Assembly (NCBI RefSeq): GCF_900102315.1
Contig: NZ_FNBL01000008.1
Coordinates: 62,001 to 126,000, forward strand
DNA: 64,000 bases
Reading direction: 5' to 3'
Source of the DNA: Celeribacter baekdonensis
GTDB lineage: Bacteria; Pseudomonadota; Alphaproteobacteria; Rhodobacterales; Rhodobacteraceae
Shown: in pieces, positions 51,335 through 59,940 of the stretch
Numbering within the stretch: the stretch's first letter is position 1
How the letters are laid out: each line of letters opens with the position of its first letter
Notes under the pieces: model-generated
Databases searched by the model: none
What the model was told of the DNA's origin: nothing
Seen by the model: the letters and a program-made list of their open reading frames with translations, nothing else
Position numbers and translations under genes: made by a program

Positions 51335-52363
51335 CTAGTTTGCACTTCCATCAACAGACTGACTTTCAGGTATTTCCTTCACCCAAAGCACTTCCTTGGT
51401 TTCAATTCTCTGCTCATTTTCGCCTATAGTCAGAACATTGAGGTATGCCTCATGGATCTTTGGCGTCCTAATTGCTAGCGCTACAGATCGCGCAGCTTCA
51501 CGTACATTTCTACTTCCAACAAGACAAAGCACCTCTCGACCAAGCGGAGTTAGAACAACAGCCTCAAATTCAATTTTTTGCTCCGGCTCCCCATGCAAAA
51601 ATATGATAATATTACCTTCTCTGATAGAAGCGTCTCCCTTATCATTGAATATCACAGTCTTTTGCAATCCTAGCCCGCTGGCCCCATGAATTAATCCACT
51701 AGCCTCAAGATGTATCAAATGGCTAATATCTTCGCCCTGTGCGGGATTGACGAGTTTTGCAGGTGCGTTGTCGCCAAATGACTTCTTGGCAAAGTTCTCA
51801 AAAGTCAGCGCATCGGCTTGCGAAAACTCGGAAAGAAAGCGCAAAGTTCTCGTTGAAAAACGCCCCGGCTGCCGAACTTCTCCGGACAGAACCCGCCCCC
51901 AAAGCCCTTGCAATCGTTCGCTTGATGCATCCTCAGCGTAGCGCTCAAAAATATTGAGCCAATCATCGTCTAGCTCAGTTAAATTGTCCGCGGAGACTTC
52001 TTTCTCAGAAGTTTCACGAGCATTTTTCCGCAAATCTTCAACCATCGCAGCTGCAACCGCTTCACGGTTTGACTGTTTACGGTATTCCTTCCTGATCAGC
52101 GTGTTCATGGCACGCTGCGCAATTTCAGGATTTGCCTCCACACCTGACACAACCGATTGAGCAATATAGGCTTCAACTAACTTGTAGGACTCCGTTTGAG
52201 CATCGATTTTCGCCTTTTTTTGATTAAGCCATGCAACAGGCACATCTACAGTCGCACCAACCAAACGGTCCAAAGCTTTGATAACACCCGGCGTCAAACC
52301 TTTTGGAATTGACACAAGAGCGTTAGCAATTTGCGCAGGTAAATTGGTTGGTTCGTGATCCAA
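51335..52363 (-). CDS. DUF2806-like protein in an AT-richer island
   Basis: A 342-residue protein. The central part (about 120-210) has DDDWLNIFERYAEDASSERL, QGLWGRVLSGEVRQPGRFST and RTLRFLSEFSQADALTFENF, a pattern that I know from DUF2806/TIGR03899-like proteins. The N-terminal part has SIPKGLTPGVIKALDRLVGA and a helical region; the C-terminal half has beta-rich sequence (KTVIFNDKGDASIREGNIII). No membrane segment. Its base composition is clearly AT-richer than both neighbours and it stands alone, signs of acquisition. Function unknown; relatives are often found singly in accessory DNA. Confidence 0.65.
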   Translation of the reverse strand: MDHEPTNLPAQIANALVSIPKGLTPGVIKALDRLVGATVDVPVAWLNQKKAKIDAQTESYKLVEAYIAQSVVSGVEANPEIAQRAMNTLIRKEYRKQSNREAVAAAMVEDLRKNARETSEKEVSADNLTELDDDWLNIFERYAEDASSERLQGLWGRVLSGEVRQPGRFSTRTLRFLSEFSQADALTFENFAKKSFGDNAPAKLVNPAQGEDISHLIHLEASGLIHGASGLGLQKTVIFNDKGDASIREGNIIIFLHGEPEQKIEFEAVVLTPLGREVLCLVGSRNVREAARSVALAIRTPKIHEAYLNVLTIGENEQRIETKEVLWVKEIPESQSVDGSAN

Positions 52364-52465
52364 ATGTTTCTCCTCAAAAACAGCAGTATTACAGACATCA
52401 ATTATGTTCTGATTGAAATATCATAGCAAGATACTGCTTTTTTAACTTAGCACATGACACAAAAT

Positions 52466-52495
52466 AAGGGGCGCGGTTTTCACCGCACCCCCTTT
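52466..52495 (-). terminator. Terminator after phoX
   Basis: On the minus strand a hairpin (GGTGCGGT-GAAA-ACCGCGCC) with flanking AAAGGGG/CCCCTT and a following TTATTTT, about 35 bp past the phoX stop codon. Confidence 0.75.
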
Positions 52496-52527
52496 CGATC
52501 CTAGGCCTGATACCCTAGAGGAACCGC

Positions 52528-54408
52528 TTACCCGATCAGCGCGCCGTCTTCGCGCCACACGGAAATCACCGAGGAGCGCGGTTTGCCAGCGCCGTCCGGC
52601 CAGGAGCCACCCGGGTGTTGGATGCCCACGAAAGCAACCTTTTTATCCGCAGACCAGCACAGGCCCGTGACCTCAGCCCCGTTCGGAGCGGTGAGGAAGC
52701 GGCCGATGTCGCCGGTTTCGGTGTTGCCAACCAGCATCTGGTTGTTGCCTTGGCCTTCGAACTCGCCTTCGTTGCTGTCATCGCCATCGGTCTGGATCCA
52801 GAGGTAGCCATCCGAGGAGAAGGCCATGCCGTCGGGCGAGTTGAACATATTGCCCGCCGTGACGTTTTTGGAACCGGCATAGACGTTGTCATAGACGCTC
52901 GGGTTGCCGGCCATGACATAGAGATCCCATGTGAACGCATCAGCGGCATGATCTTCGCCCGCTGGCATCCAGCGCACGATTTGACCAAAGTTGTTGCTCT
53001 CACGCGGGTTCGGGCCACCGACCGGGGTGTCGTCACCACCGGCGTTCGGTTTCACGCCACGGTTTTTGTTGTTGGTCAGGGCACAATAGGCCTCCACCTT
53101 GGACGGGTGCGCGGCGACCCATTCCGGGCGATCCATCGTGGTCGCGCCGACTTTGGAGCCAGCAATACGGGAGAAGACAAGGATGTCTTCGATCGACATG
53201 CCAGTGGTTTCCGGCGTCAAAGCCAACCATTCGCCCGACATATCGTCGTTGAATTTGGCGACATAGAGCGTGCCGTCAGAAAGCAGGCCCTCGGTGGAAC
53301 CGCCCTCGGTGTACACGCCGTTGGAGACGAATTTATAGATGAATTCGCCACGCTCATCGTCGCCCATATAGACCACAACGCGACCATCGGCGGCCTGAAC
53401 CATTTCGGCGTTTTCGTGTTTAAACCGGCCCAGAGCGGTGTGTTTGATCGGAGTGGACGCCGGATCAAGCGGGTTGATCTCGGTGATCCAGCCATGACGA
53501 TGCGGCTCGTTCGACTCTTTCGAGAGATCATAGCGCGGATCGAATTTCTCGTAAGCGTAGCGGCCTTCGCCGCCGATGCCGTAGCGTTTGAACTCGTCGG
53601 TGACGTCATACTCACCAGTGGCGCCGAAATAACCGTTAAAATTCTCTTCGCAGGTCAGGTAAGTGCCCCAAAGCGTCTTGCCCGAGCCACAGTTGTTCAT
53701 CGTGCCTTTGGGGGACATGCCCTCAGGATCGGCATTGGTTTTCACCAGATCGGAGCCCGCCGCCGGGCCGTCCATGGTCATTTGAGTTTCGTGGGTGATG
53801 CGCCGGTTGTAGGGGCTGTCCACAACGATCTCATAGCCGTTGCCCATGTCAGCCACTTCCATGACGGTCACGCCCTGCAAGTTTTTGAGCAACAGCACTT
53901 CGTCGGCATTTTGCGGCAGGCCCTTGGAGGCTTCCGGCAGGTTGATTTTCGAATTCACATATTCGGAATTGACCGCGATGATCTGTTTGTCGCCATCGGT
54001 GAACAATTCCATGCCATCGGTGTTTTCACCAAAGACGCGGTCGGATTTCGACACGTCAACGCCGGTCTCTGGGGAATAGGCATCTTGTGCATCGGAGAAC
54101 AACGCATCGCCCCAACGTGCGAGCACTTTCCACTGATAGCCCTCGGGCACATGGATGTCGTGATCGGTCGCGATGTCGATCGGTTTAAAGGCAAAGCCCA
54201 TGCCTTCGGCGCGTGCGGCGGTGGTGGAGGACAAAAGACCCGCCCCCATGGCCAAAGCGCCCGACCCAAAGGCCAGTGCACCGCCCAGGAACCCACGACG
54301 CGAAATGGCACGCTCGACCACGGCATCAAAGCCGTTGGCCTCAGGGCGCGGGTCACGCATCTCGTCAAATTCATCCCAAGAGAGATCGGTGAAATCCTGA
54401 TTGTTCAT
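52528..54408 (-). CDS. phoX: PhoX-type alkaline phosphatase
   Basis: A 626-residue PhoX-family (DUF839) phosphatase, an exported Ca/Fe-dependent enzyme common in marine bacteria. The Tat signal is ISRRGFLGGALAFGSGALAM with a 40-residue lead before it. Landmarks in the mature chain are LTCEENFNGYFGA-type sequence (GTYLTCEENFNGYFGATGEY), EINPLDPASTPIKHTALGRF, VYMGDDERGEFIYKFVS and LWIQTDGDDSNEGEFEGQGN. GGAG lies six bases before the ATG at 54408. A Pho-box-like site is 100 bp upstream. With phoD this gives two exported phosphatases in one window. Confidence 0.93.
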   Translation of the reverse strand: MNNQDFTDLSWDEFDEMRDPRPEANGFDAVVERAISRRGFLGGALAFGSGALAMGAGLLSSTTAARAEGMGFAFKPIDIATDHDIHVPEGYQWKVLARWGDALFSDAQDAYSPETGVDVSKSDRVFGENTDGMELFTDGDKQIIAVNSEYVNSKINLPEASKGLPQNADEVLLLKNLQGVTVMEVADMGNGYEIVVDSPYNRRITHETQMTMDGPAAGSDLVKTNADPEGMSPKGTMNNCGSGKTLWGTYLTCEENFNGYFGATGEYDVTDEFKRYGIGGEGRYAYEKFDPRYDLSKESNEPHRHGWITEINPLDPASTPIKHTALGRFKHENAEMVQAADGRVVVYMGDDERGEFIYKFVSNGVYTEGGSTEGLLSDGTLYVAKFNDDMSGEWLALTPETTGMSIEDILVFSRIAGSKVGATTMDRPEWVAAHPSKVEAYCALTNNKNRGVKPNAGGDDTPVGGPNPRESNNFGQIVRWMPAGEDHAADAFTWDLYVMAGNPSVYDNVYAGSKNVTAGNMFNSPDGMAFSSDGYLWIQTDGDDSNEGEFEGQGNNQMLVGNTETGDIGRFLTAPNGAEVTGLCWSADKKVAFVGIQHPGGSWPDGAGKPRSSVISVWREDGALIG

Positions 54409-54774
54409 TTTTGGCTCCAGTGCAGTCAATGTTGCTCTATCTGCGCAAACGTCTTGGGGCGTCAAAGACCCCCCGCGCTCGCGTCCTGACCACAGGTGCC
54501 GATCTTCGGCAACAGAGCGATGACAGACAGACGACAAAATGATGAAACCGCAGCTTGACCTTGCGGCAGATGCGCGCTGTGGCCGCACCAAACCGTGCAG
54601 CCGCCCCGCCTCGATTTCGCTCCTATTCAACACATTGCACATGGATTGTTCTTGCCGCACGGCGCGGCTTTCGGCAGACTTTGCCAAAGACGCAGGCAAG
54701 ACACGGGATCAATGCCTCACAGGATCAACCTGCGGGCAACGGACCGTGACTTCGCAGGACTGGGAGGATCCGGC
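54409..54774. other. Intergenic region between phoX and an AraC gene
   Basis: This 366-bp gap separates the divergent phoX and AraC genes. It holds the Pho-box candidate at 54509-54526 and, further right, no gene that I can support; in-frame extension of the AraC gene into it gives Cys/Arg-rich, non-conserved sequence. Confidence 0.6.
54509..54526 (-). promoter_or_regulatory. Candidate Pho box upstream of phoX
   Basis: On the minus strand CTGTCATCGCTCTGTTGC carries a perfect CTGTCAT half-site and a weaker CTGTTGC 11 bp on, preceded by TGTCGTCTGT. It fits the PhoB direct repeat and lies about 100 bp before the phoX ATG. Confidence 0.55.
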
Positions 54775-55785
54775 ATGTTGGAAACGGCTCTTTTGGAGGA
54801 CCGGCGCGGCGCGCCTTTGTTGCAAGATAAGTTGACCACAACCCGCGACTGGTCGGTGGTGAACGCGTTTTGCGCCAAGACCTATATGCCCTTGTCGACC
54901 CGCCCCCTCACCCGCGGTATGGACCCAAACGCCACCATCCGAAATCTCAAGATCGGGCGGATCACCTTTAGCCGCTTTTGCTTTGGCACGCCGACACGGG
55001 CCGACGATTTTGACCCAACCTCCGGCAATATCATCGTCGTCAACACGCTGCGCGGCTCGGTGCGTCATCCGCTCAATGGCAATGACGCCGTCGACACCCG
55101 CCCGGGTGACAGCTATGTCGTCGATTGCAGCCGCACGAGCTATTGGAACCTTGCCGATGGTAATGATTTACAGCTCAACCTGACCATCCCACATGCGCTG
55201 ATGGAGGAAACCGCTGCGCGTTGGTACGACTTTGTGCCCGAAGATGATCTTTGGCAAAATCGCCTGATCTTTGGCGCCGGGCAATCGGCATGGTTGTCGC
55301 TTTTGGATTACGCCACCCGCACCCTTGACGCCAAACATGACGGCATTGCGGACGCATTTATCGAACGGCGCATCGAAGAAACCCTCTGTCTTGATCTGTT
55401 GCGCAATTGGGCGGACTGTGCCGGGCTCAATCTGGACACGGGTGCGCGCGCCGCCGCGCCGCATTATGTCCGCGAAGCCGAACGGTTGATGCAAGACACC
55501 GCCGCCCGCGCGCCGACCATTGGCGAGGTCGCAGCCCAGCTTGGCATCACCGCGCGCAGCCTGTCGGACGGGTTTCGCCGGTTTCGCGGCATCACCCCGC
55601 ATGAGTTTCTCACCGCACAACGGCTGGATGGGTTGCGCGGGGCGCTACACCTGGCGCAGCCGGGCGAGACCGTGACCAGCATTGCCCGCGCGCGAGGCTA
55701 CGTGAACCTTGGCGCGATGACGGCGCTCTATCGCAAGCGGTTCGGGGAAACCCCCGCCAACACGCTGCGCAATCGCCGCATCTGA
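54775..55785 (+). CDS. AraC-family transcriptional regulator
   Basis: A 336-residue regulator. The N-terminal 200 residues form an AraC-binding-like (cupin) domain (SVVNAFCAKTYMPLSTRPLT, NIIVVNTLRGSVRHPLNGND). The C-terminal two helix-turn-helix motifs are TIGEVAAQLGITARSLSDGF and VTSIARARGYVNLGAMTALY followed by RKRFGETPANTLR. The ATG at 54775 has GGAGG seven bases upstream. The next gene on the strand is a zinc alcohol dehydrogenase 309 bp away, a natural target. Confidence 0.9.
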   Translation: MLETALLEDRRGAPLLQDKLTTTRDWSVVNAFCAKTYMPLSTRPLTRGMDPNATIRNLKIGRITFSRFCFGTPTRADDFDPTSGNIIVVNTLRGSVRHPLNGNDAVDTRPGDSYVVDCSRTSYWNLADGNDLQLNLTIPHALMEETAARWYDFVPEDDLWQNRLIFGAGQSAWLSLLDYATRTLDAKHDGIADAFIERRIEETLCLDLLRNWADCAGLNLDTGARAAAPHYVREAERLMQDTAARAPTIGEVAAQLGITARSLSDGFRRFRGITPHEFLTAQRLDGLRGALHLAQPGETVTSIARARGYVNLGAMTALYRKRFGETPANTLRNRRI

Positions 55786-56094
55786 GTCTGCGCTCCATCA
55801 GTGCCCCATCAGCGCAGCGTCCCTGTGGTGCACTGCCCCTGAGCCGCAGTGTCTGTACGGATTGGAGCGTTATACTATAACGAAACCTTCCTCCCAAACC
55901 ACCCCGTTTCGGCAGTGCGGCATAGTCCGCTTCCGATTTCGAACCGGGATTTCCGCAATGGATCAGCCCACGGTATACTGCGGTCTACTCTTCGCTCTCA
56001 GTCCAGCTAGGCTCCTGTCCGACACGGGCCGCGCACAGGCGTTCGCTCGTCTCACGCAACGACAGTGTCGTAGACTTCTGGAGGAGAAACACAG
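55786..56094. other. Promoter region of the alcohol dehydrogenase gene
   Basis: This 309-bp gap holds the CGTTATACTATAACG palindrome and, 12 bases before the next gene, GGAGGAGAAACACAG with a strong ribosome site. No coding sequence is seen. Confidence 0.55.
55868..55882. promoter_or_regulatory. 15-bp perfect palindrome upstream of the alcohol dehydrogenase
   Basis: CGTTATA-C-TATAACG is 7-1-7 self-complementary, 213 bp before the dehydrogenase ATG and 83 bp after the AraC gene. It also contains a TATACT element that could be a -10 box. Confidence 0.5.
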
Positions 56095-57132
56095 ATGAAA
56101 GCACTCGTATATCAAGGCCCAGGCGAGAAAGTTTGGACAGAAAAAGACAAACCCGGCATCGACAAACCCACCGACGTGATCGTCAAAGTGACCAAGACCA
56201 CGATTTGCGGCACCGATTTGCACATTCTCAAAGGTGATGTGCCCGCCGTGACCCCCGGCCGCACCCTTGGCCACGAAGGTGTGGGCATTATTGAGGCGGT
56301 CGGCTCCGCCGTGCAGAATTTCAAACCCGGTGATGCCGTGCTGATCTCCTGCGTCACCTCCTGCGGCAAATGCGCCAATTGTAAGCGTCAGCTTTACGCC
56401 CATTGCTCGGATGGCGGTTGGATTCTTGGCCATAAGATCGACGGGACACAGGCCGAATATGTCCGCATCCCCCATGGCGACAATTCGCTCTACCCGATCC
56501 CAGAAGGTGCCGACGAAGAGGCGCTGGTGATGCTCTCTGACATCATGCCCACCGGCCTTGAGATTGGCGTGCAATACGGCAACGTCAAACCCGGCGATAC
56601 CATCGCCATCATTGGCGCGGGACCTGTTGGCATGTCGGTTCTGTTGACCGCGCAATTCTATTCACCCGGTCGGATCATCATGGTCGACATGGACCCGGCG
56701 CGGTTGGAATTGGCCAAAGAATTCGGGGCCACCGACACCATCCATGTCGGCAGCGAAGACCCGATTGCAAAGATCATGGAAATGACCGGCGGTCTTGGCG
56801 TCGATGTCGCCATCGAGGCCGTGGGCGTGCCTGCAACCTTTGATATTTGCCAAAAAATCGTCTCCGCCGGCGGCAACATCGCCAATGTCGGCGTGCATGG
56901 CACCTCGGTCGAGCTGCATATCGAAGATCTCTGGATCAAGAACATCAACATTTCGATGGGTCTGGTCAGCACCAACACCACGCCGATGTTGTTGAAAACG
57001 CTGGGCACCGGCAAGGTCAATCCGGGCCGGTTGGTGACGCACCGGTTCAAACTGGATGAGATCATTGAGGCCTATGAGGTCTTTGGCAACGCGGCGCGCG
57101 AAAAGGCGATGAAAATCATCCTCACCGCTTGA
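56095..57132 (+). CDS. Zinc-dependent alcohol dehydrogenase
   Basis: A 345-residue medium-chain dehydrogenase. Catalytic zinc ligands are in KTTICGTDLHILKGDVP (Cys) and TLGHEGVGIIEAVG (His-Glu). The structural zinc cysteines are in CVTSCGKCANCKRQLYAHC. The Rossmann motif is IAIIGAGPVGMSVLLTAQFY. Asp after IIMVD suggests NAD(H). It resembles secondary-alcohol dehydrogenases. Located 3' of the AraC regulator on the same strand, with its own promoter region and a strong ribosome site. Confidence 0.92.
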   Translation: MKALVYQGPGEKVWTEKDKPGIDKPTDVIVKVTKTTICGTDLHILKGDVPAVTPGRTLGHEGVGIIEAVGSAVQNFKPGDAVLISCVTSCGKCANCKRQLYAHCSDGGWILGHKIDGTQAEYVRIPHGDNSLYPIPEGADEEALVMLSDIMPTGLEIGVQYGNVKPGDTIAIIGAGPVGMSVLLTAQFYSPGRIIMVDMDPARLELAKEFGATDTIHVGSEDPIAKIMEMTGGLGVDVAIEAVGVPATFDICQKIVSAGGNIANVGVHGTSVELHIEDLWIKNINISMGLVSTNTTPMLLKTLGTGKVNPGRLVTHRFKLDEIIEAYEVFGNAAREKAMKIILTA

Positions 57133-57282
57133 TCTATCTTGTTGATCTGTCGTGAAACCGCCCCCGCCGGGACTGAGACGTTTCGGCGGGGTGCAACAGC
57201 GGCGGCGCATCGCCTGCCCACCTTGCCAGCCCCCAAAGCCCCCGGTTAAGATTGCGGTGATTTTACCCAAGAGGCTTTACCC

Positions 57283-57876
57283 ATGCCGATATTCGCCGCT
57301 GTCCTGCCTTCCCTGCCGTTTTCCCTGCGTGCGCTGTCGCACACGCTGTCGCACAGCCTTGCGTTTGGCGCGGCCCTTTGGGCCATGGCCCCCGCCCCCG
57401 CCAGCGCCGATCAGATTTTGGATTTCAGCACCTTGGACGAGATCGAGTCGTTGCTCAAAGGCTTTGGCTCGGTCGAACGCGACACCGATCGCGAAGGCAT
57501 CGCAATGTTTCGCGGTCGGATCGATGGCAAAAAATACAGCCTCTATTTCTACGATTGCGACGGCACAACCGATTGTAAAAGCGCCACGTTTTCCGCCTTT
57601 TTCGACGGCGATGACTACATCACCGACCTCTCCGAAGTGAACGATTTCAATTATGATTTCCGCTTTGGCAAAGCCTCGGTCGATATGGACGGCGATTTGG
57701 TGTTCGATTTTTCCTTTAGCCTGATGGGCGGGATGCCACGCAAAACCCTTGATGACACGATTGATTGGTGGCGGGAGATTTTGAACGATGGCGAGGCCTA
57801 TTTTGACCCCGACACCCATGACGACTTTAAGGCCGCACCGCCACCAGAGCCCGACACTTTGTCCCATGATTTGTGA
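57283..57876 (+). CDS. YbjN-domain protein with signal peptide
   Basis: A 197-residue predicted secreted protein. The first 42 residues hold a long hydrophobic N-terminus ending AMAPAPASADQ. The mature part, with TLDEIESLLKGFGSVERDTD, IDGKKYSLYFYDCDGTTDCK and DFNYDFRFGKASVDMDGDLV, looks like a YbjN fold. Two Cys (CDGTTDC) may form a disulfide. The domain is related to type III secretion chaperones and its role is unclear. The last 15 residues are Pro-rich. It is a single gene before the ilv operon. Confidence 0.7.
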   Translation: MPIFAAVLPSLPFSLRALSHTLSHSLAFGAALWAMAPAPASADQILDFSTLDEIESLLKGFGSVERDTDREGIAMFRGRIDGKKYSLYFYDCDGTTDCKSATFSAFFDGDDYITDLSEVNDFNYDFRFGKASVDMDGDLVFDFSFSLMGGMPRKTLDDTIDWWREILNDGEAYFDPDTHDDFKAAPPPEPDTLSHDL

Positions 57877-57979
57877 GCATGATTTCGCAATTCCCGCCTG
57901 AACCCGCAAAAGTCGCAACTTTATTTCAACACACCGTCGATCTACGACACTTTGTTTAATCAATATGCCGATTTTATGG

Positions 57980-58008
57980 TTGACGCCCTGCGTCCACGAC
58001 CATAATGT
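57980..58008 (+). promoter_or_regulatory. Sigma-70 promoter of the ilv operon
   Basis: TTGACG, a 17-base spacer and TAATGT. The predicted transcript start is near 58015, 35 bases before the leader-peptide ATG. Confidence 0.75.
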
Positions 58009-58049
58009 TCGCTGCACAGCAATAAAGGACCCCTGAAAGGATCCACGCC

Positions 58050-58097
58050 ATGAACGGCATTCTTGTAGTAGTAGGACAACAGCGCATGGGCCGGTGA
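58050..58097 (+). CDS. ilv attenuation leader peptide (15 aa)
   Basis: The frame reads MNGILVVVGQQRMGR and ends at TGA 58095-58097. The run Ile-Leu-Val-Val-Val is what a branched-chain-amino-acid attenuator needs: ribosomes would stall there when Ile, Leu or Val charging is low. AAAGGA lies 8 bases before the ATG. It is followed by the competing hairpins and the acetolactate synthase genes. It is not expected to act as a protein. Confidence 0.9.
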   Translation: MNGILVVVGQQRMGR

Positions 58098-58124
58098 CGG
58101 TTGACCATATAGGTTCCCATGCGC
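58082..58124 (+). promoter_or_regulatory. ilv attenuator upstream hairpin (candidate antiterminator)
   Basis: GCGCATGGG (58082-58090), in the last codons of the leader peptide, pairs perfectly with CCCATGCGC (58116-58124). The right arm overlaps the first two bases of the terminator stem. A ribosome stalled at the Ile-Leu-Val codons leaves the left arm free; one that reaches the stop codon covers it. Confidence 0.7.
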
Positions 58125-58148
58125 CCCCGCCAAAACGGGGGCTTTTTT
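58123..58148 (+). terminator. ilv attenuator terminator
   Basis: GCCCCCG-CCAAAA-CGGGGGC followed by TTTTTT, 40 bp before the ilvI ATG. Confidence 0.9.
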
Positions 58149-58187
58149 ATTGCCTAAAACAGATTGATTTGTGAGACGGAGAGTAAG

Positions 58188-59936
58188 ATGACACGTCAAA
58201 TGACCGGAGCGGAGATGGTGGTTCAGGCCCTGAAGGATCAGGGTGTGGACACGATATTTGGCTACCCGGGGGGCGCGGTCCTACCCGTCTACGATGCGAT
58301 TTTTCAGCAAAACGACATCAAACACATCCTTGTGCGCCATGAACAGGCCGCGATCCACGCCGCCGAAGGCTATGCCCGCTCGACCGGCAAACCCGGCGTC
58401 GCCTTGGTGACCTCTGGCCCCGGCGCGACCAATGCGGTCACCGGGCTGACCGACGCGCTCTTGGACAGCATCCCCCTCGTCGTGTTCTCCGGTCAGGTTC
58501 CGACCTTTATGATCGGCACCGACGGGTTCCAGGAGGCCGACACCATCGGCATCACCCGGCCCTGTACCAAACACAACTGGTTGGTCAAAGACACCGACAA
58601 GCTGGCCGAAACCATCCATCAGGCGTTCCACGTCGCCACATCGGGCCGTCCGGGTCCGGTGTTGATCGACTTGCCGAAAGATGTTCAGTTCGCTGACGGC
58701 ACCTATGTCGGCCCGGCAAAAGCCAAGGTCAGCCATTACCAGCCCAAGGTGAAAGCCTCGATCGAGGACATCAACAACATCGTCCAAATGCTTGAAAAAG
58801 CAGAGAGACCGATCTTTTACACCGGCGGCGGCGTGATCAATTCCGGCCCGGCCGCCTCGCAACTGTTGCGCGAATTGGTCGAGGCCACGGGCTTTCCGAT
58901 CACCTCCACACTCATGGGTCTGGGCGCCTACCCGGCCTCTGGCAAAAACTGGCTGGGGATGCTTGGGATGCATGGTCTCTATGAGGCCAATATGGCGATG
59001 CATGGCTGTGATCTGATGATCAACATCGGCGCGCGGTTTGACGACCGGATCACCGGGCGGATTCAGGATTTCTCCCCGAATTCCAAAAAGATCCACATCG
59101 ACATTGATCCCTCTTCGATCAACAAGGTCATCCGCGTGGACCTGCCGGTCCTGGGCGATGTTGGGCATGTCTTGGAAGATGTGCTCAAGGTCTGGAAATC
59201 GCGCGGACGTAAGACCGCGATCACCAAGGCGTGGTGGGAGCAGATCGACACATGGCGTGAAGTGCGCTGTCTGAGCTACAAGAACTCCGACACGGTGATC
59301 AAACCGCAATATGCCCTCCAGCGCCTTGAAGCGCTGACCAAGGACATGGACCGCTATATCACCACGGAAGTCGGCCAACACCAAATGTGGGCGGCGCAGT
59401 TTTTGGGCTTTGAAGATCCGAACCGCTGGATGACCTCGGGCGGCCTGGGCACCATGGGCTACGGTTTCCCCGCCTCCATTGGCGTGCAATTGGCGCATCC
59501 TGAGAGCCTTGTGATCAACGTCGCGGGTGAAGCGTCGTGGTTGATGAACATGCAGGAAATGGGCACGGCGATGCAATACCGCGCGCCCGTCAAACAGTTC
59601 ATCCTCAACAACGAACGCCTTGGCATGGTGCGCCAGTGGCAGCAATTGCTGCACGGCGAACGCTATAGCTCGTCCTGGTCCGAAAGCCTGCCCGATTTCG
59701 TGAAATTGGCCGAAGCCTTTGGTGCCAAAGGCATCCGCTGTTCCGACCCGAAAGATCTCGATGACGCGATCATGGAGATGCTGAACTACGATGGCCCGGT
59801 GATCTTTGATTGCCTCGTTGAGAAACACGAAAACTGTTTCCCGATGATCCCGTCAGGCAAGGCCCATAACGAAATGCTGATGGGCGAGGCCTCGACCGAA
59901 GGCGCGATCATGTCCGACGGCGCGGTTTTGGTGTAA
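58188..59936 (+). CDS. ilvI: Acetolactate synthase large subunit
   Basis: A 582-residue ThDP enzyme that makes acetolactate or acetohydroxybutyrate, first common step of Ile, Leu and Val synthesis. VFGYPGGAVLPVYDA-type sequence (IFGYPGGAVLPVYDAIFQQN) and RHEQAAIHAAEGYARSTGKP give the active-site Glu. The C-terminal ThDP motif reads VAGEASWLMNMQEMGTAMQY; GEA replaces the usual GDG/GDA, so the Mg-ligand Asp is a Glu. The start at 58188 has GGAG six bases before it. A lipoprotein gene begins 4 bp after the stop, then ilvH. Confidence 0.95.
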   Translation: MTRQMTGAEMVVQALKDQGVDTIFGYPGGAVLPVYDAIFQQNDIKHILVRHEQAAIHAAEGYARSTGKPGVALVTSGPGATNAVTGLTDALLDSIPLVVFSGQVPTFMIGTDGFQEADTIGITRPCTKHNWLVKDTDKLAETIHQAFHVATSGRPGPVLIDLPKDVQFADGTYVGPAKAKVSHYQPKVKASIEDINNIVQMLEKAERPIFYTGGGVINSGPAASQLLRELVEATGFPITSTLMGLGAYPASGKNWLGMLGMHGLYEANMAMHGCDLMINIGARFDDRITGRIQDFSPNSKKIHIDIDPSSINKVIRVDLPVLGDVGHVLEDVLKVWKSRGRKTAITKAWWEQIDTWREVRCLSYKNSDTVIKPQYALQRLEALTKDMDRYITTEVGQHQMWAAQFLGFEDPNRWMTSGGLGTMGYGFPASIGVQLAHPESLVINVAGEASWLMNMQEMGTAMQYRAPVKQFILNNERLGMVRQWQQLLHGERYSSSWSESLPDFVKLAEAFGAKGIRCSDPKDLDDAIMEMLNYDGPVIFDCLVEKHENCFPMIPSGKAHNEMLMGEASTEGAIMSDGAVLV

Positions 59937-59940
59937 CCCG

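Larger units (their letters stand above)
57877..58187 (+). promoter_or_regulatory. ilv leader region (promoter, leader peptide, attenuator)
   Basis: This 311-bp stretch holds in order a sigma-70 promoter (57980-58008), the leader-peptide gene (58050-58097), two overlapping hairpins (58082-58148) and the ribosome site of ilvI. Left of 57980 no feature is seen. Confidence 0.85.

Noticed and set aside
51335-52363. Prophage or IS remnant around the AT-rich gene
   Set aside because: No integrase, transposase, terminal repeats or target duplication was found near it.
52615-54489. 624-codon plus-strand frame opposite phoX
   Set aside because: No recognisable domain; a GC-rich antisense shadow of a well-supported gene. 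The same holds for long frames opposite lon, edd, glnE, ilvI and the TRAP genes.
57161-57191. Terminator after the alcohol dehydrogenase gene
   Set aside because: CCCCGCCG/CGGCGGGG can pair, but there is no T-run and the stem is interrupted; left unlisted.
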